A stretch of DNA of 64,000 nucleotides from Synergistes jonesii (GTDB lineage: Bacteria; Synergistota; Synergistia; Synergistales; Synergistaceae): NCBI RefSeq assembly GCF_000712295.1, contig NZ_JMKI01000037.1:152075-216074 (forward strand), read 5' to 3'. The position numbers were made by a program, and so were the translations under genes. The notes beneath the pieces are model-generated. The model saw nothing but the letters and a program-made list of their open reading frames with translations. It had not been told where the DNA came from and did not search any database. Of the stretch, positions 1-8,470 are shown piece by piece; the first letter of the stretch is position 1, and each line of letters starts with the position of its first letter.

Positions 1-36
1 ACCCTTCAAATATGCTATTTTCTCACGTGCGCTCAT
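1..36 (-). CDS. 5' end of an unidentified gene downstream of efp (partial)
   Basis: Twelve codons (MSAREKIAYLKG) are open to the window edge, starting at an ATG at 36 with a strong AGGAGG-type ribosome binding site about 8 bases upstream. It lies 41 bp behind efp on the same strand and is probably co-transcribed with it. Nothing can be said about function from 12 residues. Confidence 0.55.
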   Translation of the reverse strand, partial: MSAREKIAYLKG

Positions 37-77
37 TTGAACCCCTCCTGTCGGATTATAAGGCTGTACGCCTGTCC

Positions 78-650
78 CTATTTCTTCGCCCTTTCTAAAT
101 ACTCTCCAGTCCTCGTGTCGACGAGGATATCCTCGCCGTTTTCAACGAAGAACGGGACAGTAACAACAAGGCCGGTTTCCGTAGTCGCGGGCTTGCCGCT
201 TCCGGAGGCCGTGTCGCCCTTGAATCCGGGAGGCGTGTCCGTTATCTTCATAACGACCTGATTGGGAAGTTCTATCCCCATCACGCGCCCCTCGTACATA
301 TCGAAGCTGACCTCAAGGTCATCTACCAGATACTTCACAGCGTCGCCCAGCACGTTGGAGGGAATGGTCACCTGGTCGTAAGATTCCATATCCATGAAAA
401 CGTAGTCCTCTCCGTCCCTGTACTGATACTGAGCCGGCTTTTCGTCGAAAATTATTCTTTCGAAGCGCTCGCCGGATTTGAACGACTGGTCGACGCTCGA
501 ACCCGTCTCAAGGTTGCGGAGCTTGCCCCGCACGATCGCGCCGCCGCGTCCCATTTTGTGGTGCGAGCATTCGAGAATCACCCACATTCCGCCCTCCCAT
601 TTTATCTTGAGTCCCGGGCGGAAATCGCTCGTATCAACTACCTGCGCCAT
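78..650 (-). CDS. efp: Elongation factor P
   Basis: 190-aa elongation factor P, which binds between the P and E sites of the ribosome and relieves stalling at polyproline stretches. The three beta-barrel domains are covered end to end, closing with the family-typical DTRTGEY near the C terminus. The ATG at 650 (MAQVVDTSDF) was chosen over the longer frame because it has GGGGAGG upstream and gives the normal length of about 190 residues. The tip loop that inserts at the peptidyl-transferase centre reads HHKMGRGGAI, so the position modified as Lys34 in E. coli is Arg here. No modification enzyme (EpmA/EarP/YmfI) is visible in the window. It sits just downstream of the type IV pilus genes. Confidence 0.95.
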   Translation of the reverse strand: MAQVVDTSDFRPGLKIKWEGGMWVILECSHHKMGRGGAIVRGKLRNLETGSSVDQSFKSGERFERIIFDEKPAQYQYRDGEDYVFMDMESYDQVTIPSNVLGDAVKYLVDDLEVSFDMYEGRVMGIELPNQVVMKITDTPPGFKGDTASGSGKPATTETGLVVTVPFFVENGEDILVDTRTGEYLERAKK

Positions 651-793
651 AAAAATGCCTCCCCGTGCTTTTTCGGACATTCGGATGCCCACACATATCA
701 ATTCTGACCATGCTGTAGAATCATAACATAAAATATGCCGTATAATCAAACACGGCCGAAAATATTCGGCAAAAGGCGTGAATGCGGCGATAT

Positions 794-1714
794 TCAGCGC
801 GCCGCGTTCGGCATATAGAAGACGAATTTCTCGCAGTAGAGTACGTACTCGGATTTTCCCTTCCACTGCGATAGAATCTCAGCCGTGCACTTTTCCCCGC
901 CCTCTATCCTCCCCGGGGAAAGATCTTTGTCCTCTCCCCGCGCGACGACGTAGACGGTCAGCAGCTGGCCGTCTGCGGAAAATCGCACGTCGCAGATACC
1001 ATTCTCCCTAGGCTGAGCTCCGGCGGTGCGGTAGTCGTTCGTATAAAAAATTTCATCCGCGCCGGCCCAGCATTCCATGACACGGAAGAGGAGAAGCCTT
1101 TCTCCCTTAGGCACGACGACCTCATCTTTGTTGAGGCTCCTCAGCGCGAGCGAATAATCGTAAAATTTTGAGAGCACGAGAGGAGAGCGCGGAGGATCGG
1201 AGTTCGCGAAGGTGACCCAGTTTTTGACCGAGCCCGGCTTGTCGTAGATATCCGCGTCGAAATAACCGGCGTCGAGCTTCCTGTCGAAGCCGACCGAGCT
1301 CGCGCTCTTCCCAACGGTGCGCTCCGCGCTGGTACGGCACGAAAGCGGATAGGCGAAAACGATTCTCAGGCAGCCGCCCTCCTCGCCGTTCTTTCCCTTT
1401 ACTACGGAGACGGGGCCGGCCCAGCTGAAAAAGCGTCCGCTGCGCGAGCCCAGCGATTCTTTGTAATCCTGAGCGCCTGTGGGGACGCCGAGCGCGCAGA
1501 AGCGCGCCGGAGCCCCCAGAATCGCGCGGATAGTGAGGATGCGCTGCTGCGCTATGCGCCGGTCGCGCAGCAGGCGCAGCAGATGCATCCCGTTTTTAAA
1601 AGGGGCGAAAAAGATCGCCGAAATTAGGGAGAGGATCAAAACGGAAAGCAGTACCTCGGCGATGAAAAAGGCGCGGCTCCGGCCGAGTTTAAGGGTCCGG
1701 CCACAGCAGCGCAT
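794..1714 (-). CDS. Prepilin-like protein with N-terminal methylation motif (minor pilin)
   Basis: 306-aa protein with a short basic leader followed by RAFFIAEVLLSVLILSLI, a type III (prepilin) signal with Phe at +1 and Glu at +5 and then a hydrophobic helix. The residue before the cleavage site is Ala rather than the usual Gly. The remainder is a large globular region without a motif I recognise. It overlaps the preceding prepilin gene by 26 bp and follows pilB, so it is probably a PilW/PilX-type minor pilin or pseudopilin of the pilus system. Its length is above that of most major pilins, which fits minor pilins. The specific subfamily is not resolved. Confidence 0.7.
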   Translation of the reverse strand: MRCCGRTLKLGRSRAFFIAEVLLSVLILSLISAIFFAPFKNGMHLLRLLRDRRIAQQRILTIRAILGAPARFCALGVPTGAQDYKESLGSRSGRFFSWAGPVSVVKGKNGEEGGCLRIVFAYPLSCRTSAERTVGKSASSVGFDRKLDAGYFDADIYDKPGSVKNWVTFANSDPPRSPLVLSKFYDYSLALRSLNKDEVVVPKGERLLLFRVMECWAGADEIFYTNDYRTAGAQPRENGICDVRFSADGQLLTVYVVARGEDKDLSPGRIEGGEKCTAEILSQWKGKSEYVLYCEKFVFYMPNAAR

Positions 1715-2105
1715 TTTTGTCGTCGGAGTCGGGCAGGCTGTAGTAAGCCGCCGTTATCTTGCCGCAGATTTCGCAGCTGCCGCGTTTCACGGCATAGCCG
1801 CCGGGGTCGCTGTGAGCGGAAAGATGCGCGAGAGCCAGCGCGGCGTTTTCTTCCGATTTAAGGCGTGCTTCGGCCACCGCACAGAAGCGGACGACCCAGC
1901 TAAGCATCGAGAAGGCGACAAGCAGAGCGACGAGCGAGAGGGCCGCGGCCGCCAGCGCTTCCGCAAGCAGGAAACCGCCGCGCGCCGTAACCTTAGGCAT
2001 ATTATGCACAGCGAAAGCTGCCGTCGCCGCAGGAGCGCAAGGGCTCTCCGCCGCTACCGTTTCAACGGCGCGCGGAGTTTCCTTTATAGAAGAAAATTTC
2101 CGCAT
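1689..2105 (-). CDS. Prepilin-like protein (PilV/GspI-like minor pilin)
   Basis: 138-aa protein containing ARGGFLLAEALAAAALSL, a prepilin cleavage site (G|FLLAE, Glu at +5) followed by a hydrophobic helix. From the ATG at 2105 (GGGGTG upstream) the leader would be about 43 residues, long for a prepilin. An internal ATG at 2000 would give a compact 8-residue leader but has no clear ribosome binding site. The C-terminal part carries a CEIC pair. It lies 13 bp downstream of pilB and overlaps the next prepilin gene, consistent with a co-translated minor-pilin pair. Confidence 0.65.
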   Translation of the reverse strand: MRKFSSIKETPRAVETVAAESPCAPAATAAFAVHNMPKVTARGGFLLAEALAAAALSLVALLVAFSMLSWVVRFCAVAEARLKSEENAALALAHLSAHSDPGGYAVKRGSCEICGKITAAYYSLPDSDDKNALLWPDP

Positions 2106-2118
2106 CAGCTGGACACCC

Positions 2119-3831
2119 CTATTCCGTCATCGTTGTAAACAACATTTCGTCAATGCTTGTTATTCCGGCTTCTACCTTTGCTTGTGCATCCTCGCGCATC
2201 GTCGTCATGCCCAGACGGCGCGCGTGATCGCGTATTTCCTGCTCCGAAGCGCCCTCGCTTATCATCGTGCGCAGCCTCCGGTCCACCGGCATTATCTCAG
2301 CGACGACGGTGCGCCCATTGTAGCCTGTGAAGCGGCATTCGGGACAGCCCTTAGGCGCGTAGACGACTCTGTCGGCGGAGATTCCCGTCTCCCTCTCGAG
2401 AGCCCGGGTTATCTGCAACCTTTCCCTGCAGTGCGGACAGAGCTTCCTCACAAGGCGCTGCGCGAGCACCGCGCGCACCGACGACGAGAGGAGGTAGCGG
2501 GGGACCCCCATGTCGAGCAGCCTGTTTATCGCGGTCGGGGCGTCGTTCGTGTGCAGCGTGCTAAGCACAAGGTGTCCCGTCAGAGCCGCGCGTACCGCCA
2601 GCTGCGAGGTTTCGGTATCGCGGATTTCTCCGACCATTACTATATCGGGGTCTTGACGCAGAACAGAGCGCAGCACGGCGCCGAACGTGAGGCCGATTTT
2701 TTCATTGATTTGGGTTTGGGTCAACCCCGCTATCGTATATTCTACGGGGTCTTCGAGCGTAATGATATTTTTCGTAGGCTGGTTCAGAATCTCAAGCAGC
2801 GAGTAAAGCGTAGTCGATTTGCCTGAGCCCGTGGGCCCGGTGACGAGGACGATGCCGTTCGACGCCGATACGGCATCTTTAAGCATCTTTTCCTGTCCGT
2901 CGCTGAAGCCGAGCTTTTTGATTCCTACCTTGTCATTGTCCTGGTCGAGCAGACGAAGGACGACCTTCTCGCCGAAAATCGAGGGCAGGGTCGATACGCG
3001 CAGGTCTATGCGCGAGCCGGCCACCTTTATCAGGATACGTCCGTCCTGTGGGCGGCGCTTTTCAGCTATATCCATGCCGGCTAGAATCTTTATGCGCGCG
3101 ACGAGCGGCAGATGAAGGTTCGTCGGGATATCTATTGCGGAAAAGAGCGTGCCATCGATGCGAAAGCGCACGCGCGTCATCTTTTCGGCCGGCTCGACGT
3201 GAATGTCGGAAGCCTTTTCGCGCACGCCCTGCTCAAGGATGCTGTTCACAAGGCGGACGACTGGCGCGGCGTCCGCTCCTATCTCGGCGACGTCCTGCGC
3301 CTTAGCCTGGGAGATCGTTACGACGTCGGAGACATCTCCGCCGGTCCCCCGCTTCATCGCGTCGGCCATCGCGTCGCGGACGCTCGACTGGACTCTGTAG
3401 TAATTCACGAGCGCCTTGCGTATATCGGCGGGAGTAGCGACGCGTATCTCTATATCCCTGTTCGTCAGCAGGAATATTTCGTCGACCGCGTGGATGTCCA
3501 GCGGGTCGGACATCGCTATCGCTATTTTGTCGCTGCCTATGAGCTTAAGAGGCAGTACGTTCAAGCGGGTCGCGACCTTCTCCGGCACCGCGGCCAATGC
3601 TTCCTGCTGCGGCTTCACAACAGAAAGGTTGACCGGCTGCAGGCCGAGCTGCTCGCAGAGAGCGTCGGCGAGGTGATTTTCGGTCAGGCGTCCGTCGTTG
3701 ATCAGAATTTCGCCGAGACGAAGGCGCGAGACCTTCTGCTCTTCGAGGGCTGCGTGAAGATTTTCCCGGGAGATCACGCCGGCGTTGACGAGAATCTCGC
3801 CGAGTGGGACGACCTTAGAGTGCCCGCCCAC
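2119..3831 (-). CDS. pilB: Type IV pilus assembly (extension) ATPase PilB
   Basis: 570-aa cytoplasmic AAA-type ATPase that powers pilus polymerisation. The N-terminal MshEN domain has two 24-residue repeats, at residues 9-32 (starting PLGEIL, ending EEQ) and 38-61 (RLGEIL to CEQ), separated by a 5-residue spacer. That is the layout of the c-di-GMP-binding MshEN motif. The Walker A motif GPTGSGKSTT is at 332-341, followed by an Asp box, the Walker B region (DPDIVMVGEIRD) and a C-terminal zinc-binding tetracysteine module (CPHC ... CPEC). It sits 12 bp after the secretin gene and before the minor pilins. The zinc module and domain order separate it from the PilT retraction ATPase, which is not in the window. 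Confidence 0.95.
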   Translation of the reverse strand: MGGHSKVVPLGEILVNAGVISRENLHAALEEQKVSRLRLGEILINDGRLTENHLADALCEQLGLQPVNLSVVKPQQEALAAVPEKVATRLNVLPLKLIGSDKIAIAMSDPLDIHAVDEIFLLTNRDIEIRVATPADIRKALVNYYRVQSSVRDAMADAMKRGTGGDVSDVVTISQAKAQDVAEIGADAAPVVRLVNSILEQGVREKASDIHVEPAEKMTRVRFRIDGTLFSAIDIPTNLHLPLVARIKILAGMDIAEKRRPQDGRILIKVAGSRIDLRVSTLPSIFGEKVVLRLLDQDNDKVGIKKLGFSDGQEKMLKDAVSASNGIVLVTGPTGSGKSTTLYSLLEILNQPTKNIITLEDPVEYTIAGLTQTQINEKIGLTFGAVLRSVLRQDPDIVMVGEIRDTETSQLAVRAALTGHLVLSTLHTNDAPTAINRLLDMGVPRYLLSSSVRAVLAQRLVRKLCPHCRERLQITRALERETGISADRVVYAPKGCPECRFTGYNGRTVVAEIMPVDRRLRTMISEGASEQEIRDHARRLGMTTMREDAQAKVEAGITSIDEMLFTTMTE

Positions 3832-3843
3832 TGTAAAGGCCTC

Positions 3844-5658
3844 CTACTGGTAAAGCGAGCTGCCCGCCATTTCGAGCACTTCCGCCTCGCCGGTCGGTAT
3901 GTCGAGTATATATGGAATGGCGATAAATGCGAGCTGAGACCTAACATGAGACGTGGTACGCGATTTGAAGAGCTCGCCGAGAAGCGGGATATAGCCGAGT
4001 ATCGGAACGCGCGTGACGCTGTTGCTCCTGTTGTCCTGGTACAGCCCGCCGATAACGAATATTTCGCCGTTGCGCACCCTGACCTGCGTGTCAACTTCGC
4101 GCTTCGTCGTCTCCGGCGCTTCCGAGCTGCCGGAGCGTCTGAACGTTACGATCTCGCCCGCCGATATCTTCATCTTTATCGTTATGAAGCCGTCGCGCCC
4201 GAGCATAGGAGTGAATTCGAGCGTAGGCCCCGTCTCCTGATTCGAAAACTCGGGGTTGCCGTCGTCATCCAGCCCTGATTGATACAGATAATTGTGCGTC
4301 AGCCTGACGGAAGCCTTCTGACCGTCGAGAGCGACTACCGAAGGCGATGCGAGTATCTTGCCCTTGTTGTCCGACTCCATCGCTCGCAGCCCGGCGTCCA
4401 GCATTTTCATCGCAGGATCTACGATGCTGACGGGTATCGACGACGAATCGGTGCCAATGATCGGAACGCTGCCGGAGTTTGACGAAGAGCCCGTCGGGTT
4501 GAGATTCGGCGCTATCAGACCGTTGCCGTAGGTGTAGCGCGAACTGGCGCCCGTCGCGCCGTAGGTGAATATCCAGCCTCTGTACACCGCGGAGATCATC
4601 GACTCGATCTCCTGTCGAGCGGTGTCCGTTATTTCTACGAGGCGCGCCTCTATCATCACCTGCTGTCCCGGGTGGTCGAGCCTGTTCATAAGGGTTTCGA
4701 CGCGGCGGTGCTGCTCCGGTGTCGCGGTGACGTAAAGGCAGCGCAGGCGCTCGTCCACTACCGGCGGCTTCGGCAGAGGGACGAGCCCCATAACTATAGC
4801 CGGCATCTTCGCAACGTCGCCGTAAGCGACTTTGTACTGCCTCGTTACGTTTTGCCCGAGCGTTTTCCCAACGCTCTCCGGGGTCCCGACGACGAGAGTC
4901 TTTCCGACAAGAGAATAGGAGAGGTCGTTCATGCGCAGCATATAGGCGAAGACCTCGCCGAAGCGCGCATTCTGGAAGGAGAAGGTCACAGGAGTGTCGG
5001 GAACGGAAGCGTCGAGCACGAGGTTCAGGTCATCGAGCTTAGCAAGCAGACGAAAAACTTCGCGCGCGGAGACGTCGCGCAGCTCAAGAGTCACAGGAGT
5101 CGAGATCGTAAGCGGATCTCCCTTCGGCGCTGGGCGCTTCGGCGGCACGAGCGGCGGTGCTATGTCGGACGGCGCTTCGAACATCAGCCTAAAGCGGTCA
5201 GCGCCGGGCAGCCCGGATATATTTTTCAGATTAAGGCGCTTCGGTCCGATGATATCCATCACGACCCTCCCCTCATAGGAGGTCACCGTGATTCTTTCGA
5301 TGAGCGGATATTCATATGTTTGAGTCCAATTGTCGCTTTTTTTAAGGTCGACCTTGACAACCTCTCCCTCGAACTCGTCCCACCATTTTTTGCGGTCCGT
5401 ATCGCGCGGGAAGCGCGTCTTTTCCCATGCAAGCTTCGCGGCCTGCTCCGTACTGAGGACGGTCGGCAGCGGCATCTTAGTGCCGCGCAGCTCCATCATT
5501 ATCTGGTTCGAACCGACCTGATGCAGTTTCAGTCCTTCTATTATCGCTTCGTCGCCGGAAGCCGCCTTACGCGCCGTAACCGCGACGGCGGAGGCGCCGC
5601 GCGGCGCGGAAAGGCAGAAAAGAGCCGTCAGCGCCGCCAGCAGCGCTATAGATTTCAT
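3844..5658 (-). CDS. pilQ: Type IV pilus secretin PilQ
   Basis: 604-aa outer-membrane secretin forming the channel through which the pilus exits. The ATG at 5658 was chosen because it gives a clean signal peptide (MKSIALLAALTALF, cleavage near ASA) and an ATGA overlap with pilP. A longer in-frame start at 5688 would add ten residues ahead of the signal. After the signal comes an AMIN-like segment, an STN/secretin N0 region, an N1-type region (RVETLMNRLDHPGQQVMIEA) and the secretin core with VRVRNGEIFVIGGL and VPILGYIPLLGELF. The Ser/Gly/Asn-rich stretch near the middle is typical of the secretin gate region. Members of this family multimerise in the outer membrane. Confidence 0.93.
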   Translation of the reverse strand: MKSIALLAALTALFCLSAPRGASAVAVTARKAASGDEAIIEGLKLHQVGSNQIMMELRGTKMPLPTVLSTEQAAKLAWEKTRFPRDTDRKKWWDEFEGEVVKVDLKKSDNWTQTYEYPLIERITVTSYEGRVVMDIIGPKRLNLKNISGLPGADRFRLMFEAPSDIAPPLVPPKRPAPKGDPLTISTPVTLELRDVSAREVFRLLAKLDDLNLVLDASVPDTPVTFSFQNARFGEVFAYMLRMNDLSYSLVGKTLVVGTPESVGKTLGQNVTRQYKVAYGDVAKMPAIVMGLVPLPKPPVVDERLRCLYVTATPEQHRRVETLMNRLDHPGQQVMIEARLVEITDTARQEIESMISAVYRGWIFTYGATGASSRYTYGNGLIAPNLNPTGSSSNSGSVPIIGTDSSSIPVSIVDPAMKMLDAGLRAMESDNKGKILASPSVVALDGQKASVRLTHNYLYQSGLDDDGNPEFSNQETGPTLEFTPMLGRDGFITIKMKISAGEIVTFRRSGSSEAPETTKREVDTQVRVRNGEIFVIGGLYQDNRSNSVTRVPILGYIPLLGELFKSRTTSHVRSQLAFIAIPYILDIPTGEAEVLEMAGSSLYQ

Positions 5659-6215
5659 AAATCCGTGCGATAACTTTTCCCTGCCCACTTCCAGCTCACT
5701 CCTTTTGTATCGATGGAAACGATCCTGCCCTTCCCTCCGCCGAAGGCCTCGCCGGGTTTATATATCCGCTCCGGCTCCTCGCCGTCAATATCGAGCGTAC
5801 AGATTCTTTTGTCGCCCAGCACGACTAGGGCCTTTATCCGGACCTCTGGCCTGAACTCAGGCGCTTTCGTCTCCGCCGCGAGCTTAGGCGGAAGGGTGAC
5901 TGCAGAGACGGGCGAGCGCCCTGCCGACCCTGCCAGTTCCGCCAACTGCGGCGTCTCCTCCCTCAGTTTACGAAAAGCAGCAAACTTCACGTTCAGCGTC
6001 TTCGCTGAATTCGCCGCGTCGACCGCCGCCTTGCCGCTCACATTCTGAAGGGAGGGGCTTTCCGGCTCTATAAGGCTCATGCTTATGAAATTCTTCATCG
6101 AGAACATGGATGCTGCGAAAAAGAGCAACAGCAGGTAAACCTTCTTCTTCTCCTCTGCGGAACGCGACGCCCCTACGGAGCGCATACCGGTAAAAAGCTC
6201 GCTAACGCCCTTCAT
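5655..6215 (-). CDS. pilP: PilP-like pilus assembly protein
   Basis: 186-aa protein with one N-terminal membrane segment (VYLLLLFFAASMF, near residues 27-40) and a periplasmic C-terminal domain of about 70 residues (VRIKALVVLGDKRICTLDID) resembling the PilP/GspC homology fold. It overlaps pilO by 14 bp and pilQ by ATGA. In other type IV pilus systems PilP links the PilN/PilO inner-membrane complex to the secretin. The assignment rests on position and topology more than sequence: there is no lipobox, unlike many PilP lipoproteins. Confidence 0.65.
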   Translation of the reverse strand: MKGVSELFTGMRSVGASRSAEEKKKVYLLLLFFAASMFSMKNFISMSLIEPESPSLQNVSGKAAVDAANSAKTLNVKFAAFRKLREETPQLAELAGSAGRSPVSAVTLPPKLAAETKAPEFRPEVRIKALVVLGDKRICTLDIDGEEPERIYKPGEAFGGGKGRIVSIDTKGVSWKWAGKSYRTDL

Positions 6216-6771
6216 CCTGCTTATTCCACTCCTCTTTCCGCCCCCGCTCTACCTCCGCCTCGACGGTAAAGCCGAAGCGGACGTTTTCGTTTTTGCCTAC
6301 GCCGAGCGAGAAATCCGTTATCTTTATGAGATACGGCCCCTGACGGAACGATGAAAGAACGTCAAGCAAAGAGGCGTATGGCAGATTGCCCGACACGCGG
6401 AAGGAAACAATACCGTCGGCCTCGGCCGTCTTCTCAATGTCCGCGCCTTCGAGACCGCGCGCCGAAAAAGCGCCGATCAAAGCGGAATATAATCTGTTCT
6501 GAGACTCCACAGGCGACGGTAGCTCGTCTTTGTCTATCCTGGCCGCCGCTTTGTACTGGAAAAGCGCGTTAGAGCGCGCCTCAAGCGCGGCTTCGCCCGC
6601 TGCGGCCTCCCTGCGGACGCTCGTTATCTCGGCGGTCTGCCGTTCGAGTTTTTTCATCATAAAAGACTGCCCGGCCGCCACTACCACAATGACAGCCCCG
6701 ACCGCCAGCAGCTGTTCGCGCGACAATTCCGCACAATTAATCAGCTTCATTTGAGCCGCGAGCGCCTCCAT
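6202..6771 (-). CDS. pilO: PilO-like pilus assembly protein
   Basis: 189-aa bitopic inner-membrane protein. It has a short cytoplasmic start, a membrane helix (LLAVGAVIVVVAAG), a coiled-coil-prone Glu/Arg/Ala region, then a ferredoxin-like periplasmic domain containing YASLLDVLSSFRQGPYLI, which is the PilO-like core. It overlaps both neighbours (pilN and pilP). An internal ATG at 6750 is an alternative start, with a GGAGG about 11 bases upstream. The call depends on gene order (pilMNOPQ) as much as on sequence. Confidence 0.7.
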   Translation of the reverse strand: MEALAAQMKLINCAELSREQLLAVGAVIVVVAAGQSFMMKKLERQTAEITSVRREAAAGEAALEARSNALFQYKAAARIDKDELPSPVESQNRLYSALIGAFSARGLEGADIEKTAEADGIVSFRVSGNLPYASLLDVLSSFRQGPYLIKITDFSLGVGKNENVRFGFTVEAEVERGRKEEWNKQDEGR

Positions 6772-7384
6772 CCTTCAATTCCCCGCTTCCGCCGCTATCC
6801 CTCTTTTCCGCGGACTCCTCTTCGGCGAGGACGCCCCACAGCGGGTTGAGCTTCACCTCAAGCGCGAACTGCCGGATCGACAGGCCCTCGCGCTGCCCAG
6901 CGCTTATCGCAGGCAGCGAAACGGATTCTACGCCCTTTGCCGCCGCGAGCGCTTTTCCGAGTTCAAGAACTTCTTCGTCGGCGAAAGCCACGCCCTTCAG
7001 CGACGCCACGGCGTTCGACATCGAAACCGATTCGAGCGCTACGCCGTCCGGCGTGCGCTCCCCGATCTCGTAGAGGAACTCGACGACGGGAAGGCCTGAA
7101 AGGACGAAATCCAGCTTATCCGCGGAATCTCTGTTCTGCGCCTCGATCCTCTTGAACTCGGCGTCCATAACGGCAAGTTTCTCGTTGTTCGCCGCCGTCC
7201 GGCGTTCGAGGCTCATCTCTTCGTCTCTCAGCGAGTAAATGCGCCACGCGCTTTTCGCAATGACAAGGATAGAAGAAAGGATAAAAAGCGCTGCCATTGC
7301 GAAAACGGCGTAATAGAGGACGTTATTCTCTTTTTCGGAAGCTTCTGCCTGTTTATTGGCGCGCAGGTCTATCTTTACAACCAC
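6737..7384 (-). CDS. pilN: PilN-like pilus assembly protein
   Basis: 215-aa protein. Its N-terminal KIDLRANK resembles the conserved PilN cytoplasmic motif (INLLP-type) that docks into PilM. It is followed by a membrane helix (residues about 25-45), a heptad-like region and a periplasmic domain (LPVVEFLYEIGERTPDGV). The last 30 residues are a low-complexity Glu/Ser/Gly tail. It starts 4 bp after pilM and overlaps pilO. PilN and PilO form heterodimers in the inner membrane in studied systems. Confidence 0.75.
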   Translation of the reverse strand: MVVKIDLRANKQAEASEKENNVLYYAVFAMAALFILSSILVIAKSAWRIYSLRDEEMSLERRTAANNEKLAVMDAEFKRIEAQNRDSADKLDFVLSGLPVVEFLYEIGERTPDGVALESVSMSNAVASLKGVAFADEEVLELGKALAAAKGVESVSLPAISAGQREGLSIRQFALEVKLNPLWGVLAEEESAEKRDSGGSGELKDGGARGSNEAD

Positions 7385-7388
7385 GACT

Positions 7389-8327
7389 TCACCTCAGCGC
7401 GAGACCGAGCGCGGTCTCCCATCCGCCGCCGTCCGCCTCGAAACATATTCCGTGTAGCTTCATCACGTCGATAAGCGTGACGTTTTCCAGCGAGGTCAAA
7501 TCCGCCAGCATATCGCTCAGCTGCCGCGAAGCGCCGAATCCGAAAAGATACGCCGTTTTAACGGTAAAAGCACGGCTCCGCGACATCGCGAACTGAAGGG
7601 ACGAGCGCACCTCGCGCGAGAAAGAAGCCGCCATAGCAGCGTATTCGTCGTCATTCGCCCCCCTCTCCGTCATTTTACCGAAGCCCGACGCTATATTACC
7701 ATAGAATATCCCGCAGCCTTTCCATGAGAGGATAACGACAGAGCGCCCAACGCCCGCGTATATGTAAACGCAGGCGTCGTCGAAGCCGTACTCTGCGCCG
7801 GCCGCGCGTTCGAGAGCTATCTGCGAAGGCTCCAGAGAAGCGAGCCTTATGCCGTGCGAAGCGGCGGCGCGCGTGATGTTTTCGAGCAGCGCCTTCCTCG
7901 CCGCGGCGACGAGGAAGCGCTTTTCGCTTACATTCTCCCCAACCGGGTAATCGATCTCGGCAAGATCGTAGGCGCAGTCGCTCTCCGAAAAAGGAAAATA
8001 GTTTTCTACCTCGAACTTGAAAGCCTGCTTCGCCTCCGCGAGAGAAAGGCCGGGCATATCGACGACGCGGAGCAGAGACTCTGTAACGGGCAGGCCGAGA
8101 TTGACCGGCGTCGAGATGCCGCCCGATTCCTCCGCGACAAATTTGAAAACGGCGTCGAAATTTTCGCATATGTCGTCTGATCTTAAAATCTCTTTGGGAA
8201 ATCTGCCGCACGCCGATTTAAGGACGCTGCCGTATCCCTCTCCGTCGGACAGCGTCAGCAGGCGGAAGGCGCCGCCCTCAAGCGACAATCCGGCAGAGAG
8301 ATTTTTCTTCTTGAAAAGCAAAGCCAT
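7389..8327 (-). CDS. pilM: Type IV pilus assembly protein PilM (actin-like)
   Basis: 312-aa cytoplasmic actin-fold protein. It opens with LFKKKNLSAGLSLEGGAFRLL, contains VNLGLPVTESLLRVVDMPGL and KQAFKFEVENYFPF, a hallmark PilM stretch, then an actin-like phosphate-loop region (DDACVYIYAGVGRSVVIL). It is the first gene of the pilMNOPQ-pilB run and is separated from pilA by a 115-bp gap with a possible weak terminator. PilM recruits PilN and the motor ATPases at the cytoplasmic face. Confidence 0.85.
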   Translation of the reverse strand: MALLFKKKNLSAGLSLEGGAFRLLTLSDGEGYGSVLKSACGRFPKEILRSDDICENFDAVFKFVAEESGGISTPVNLGLPVTESLLRVVDMPGLSLAEAKQAFKFEVENYFPFSESDCAYDLAEIDYPVGENVSEKRFLVAAARKALLENITRAAASHGIRLASLEPSQIALERAAGAEYGFDDACVYIYAGVGRSVVILSWKGCGIFYGNIASGFGKMTERGANDDEYAAMAASFSREVRSSLQFAMSRSRAFTVKTAYLFGFGASRQLSDMLADLTSLENVTLIDVMKLHGICFEADGGGWETALGLALR

Positions 8328-8404
8328 ATCACACCTCCGAAAAACGTTGGAACGTTCATATTATGTAAGCATACACATAGAGGATGCGTCAGAGCGCCCT
8401 CCGC

Positions 8405-8470
8405 CGGATACTCTTTTACTTTATATAAAAAACTATCTAAAGCTATTTTTTGATAGGCATGTAAACAGCA
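8405..8470 (-). terminator. Possible weak terminator behind pilA
   Basis: Just after the pilA stop the minus strand reads CTATC, about 14 A/T-rich bases, GATAG-type complement and then a run of T. The stem is only about five pairs. It may be a partial terminator that lowers expression of pilMNOPQ relative to the abundant pilin. This is weak evidence. Confidence 0.3.

Noticed and set aside
3112..4278. 388-codon plus-strand frame over pilB/pilQ
   Set aside because: It is antisense to two well-identified genes, with no start context or family resemblance.
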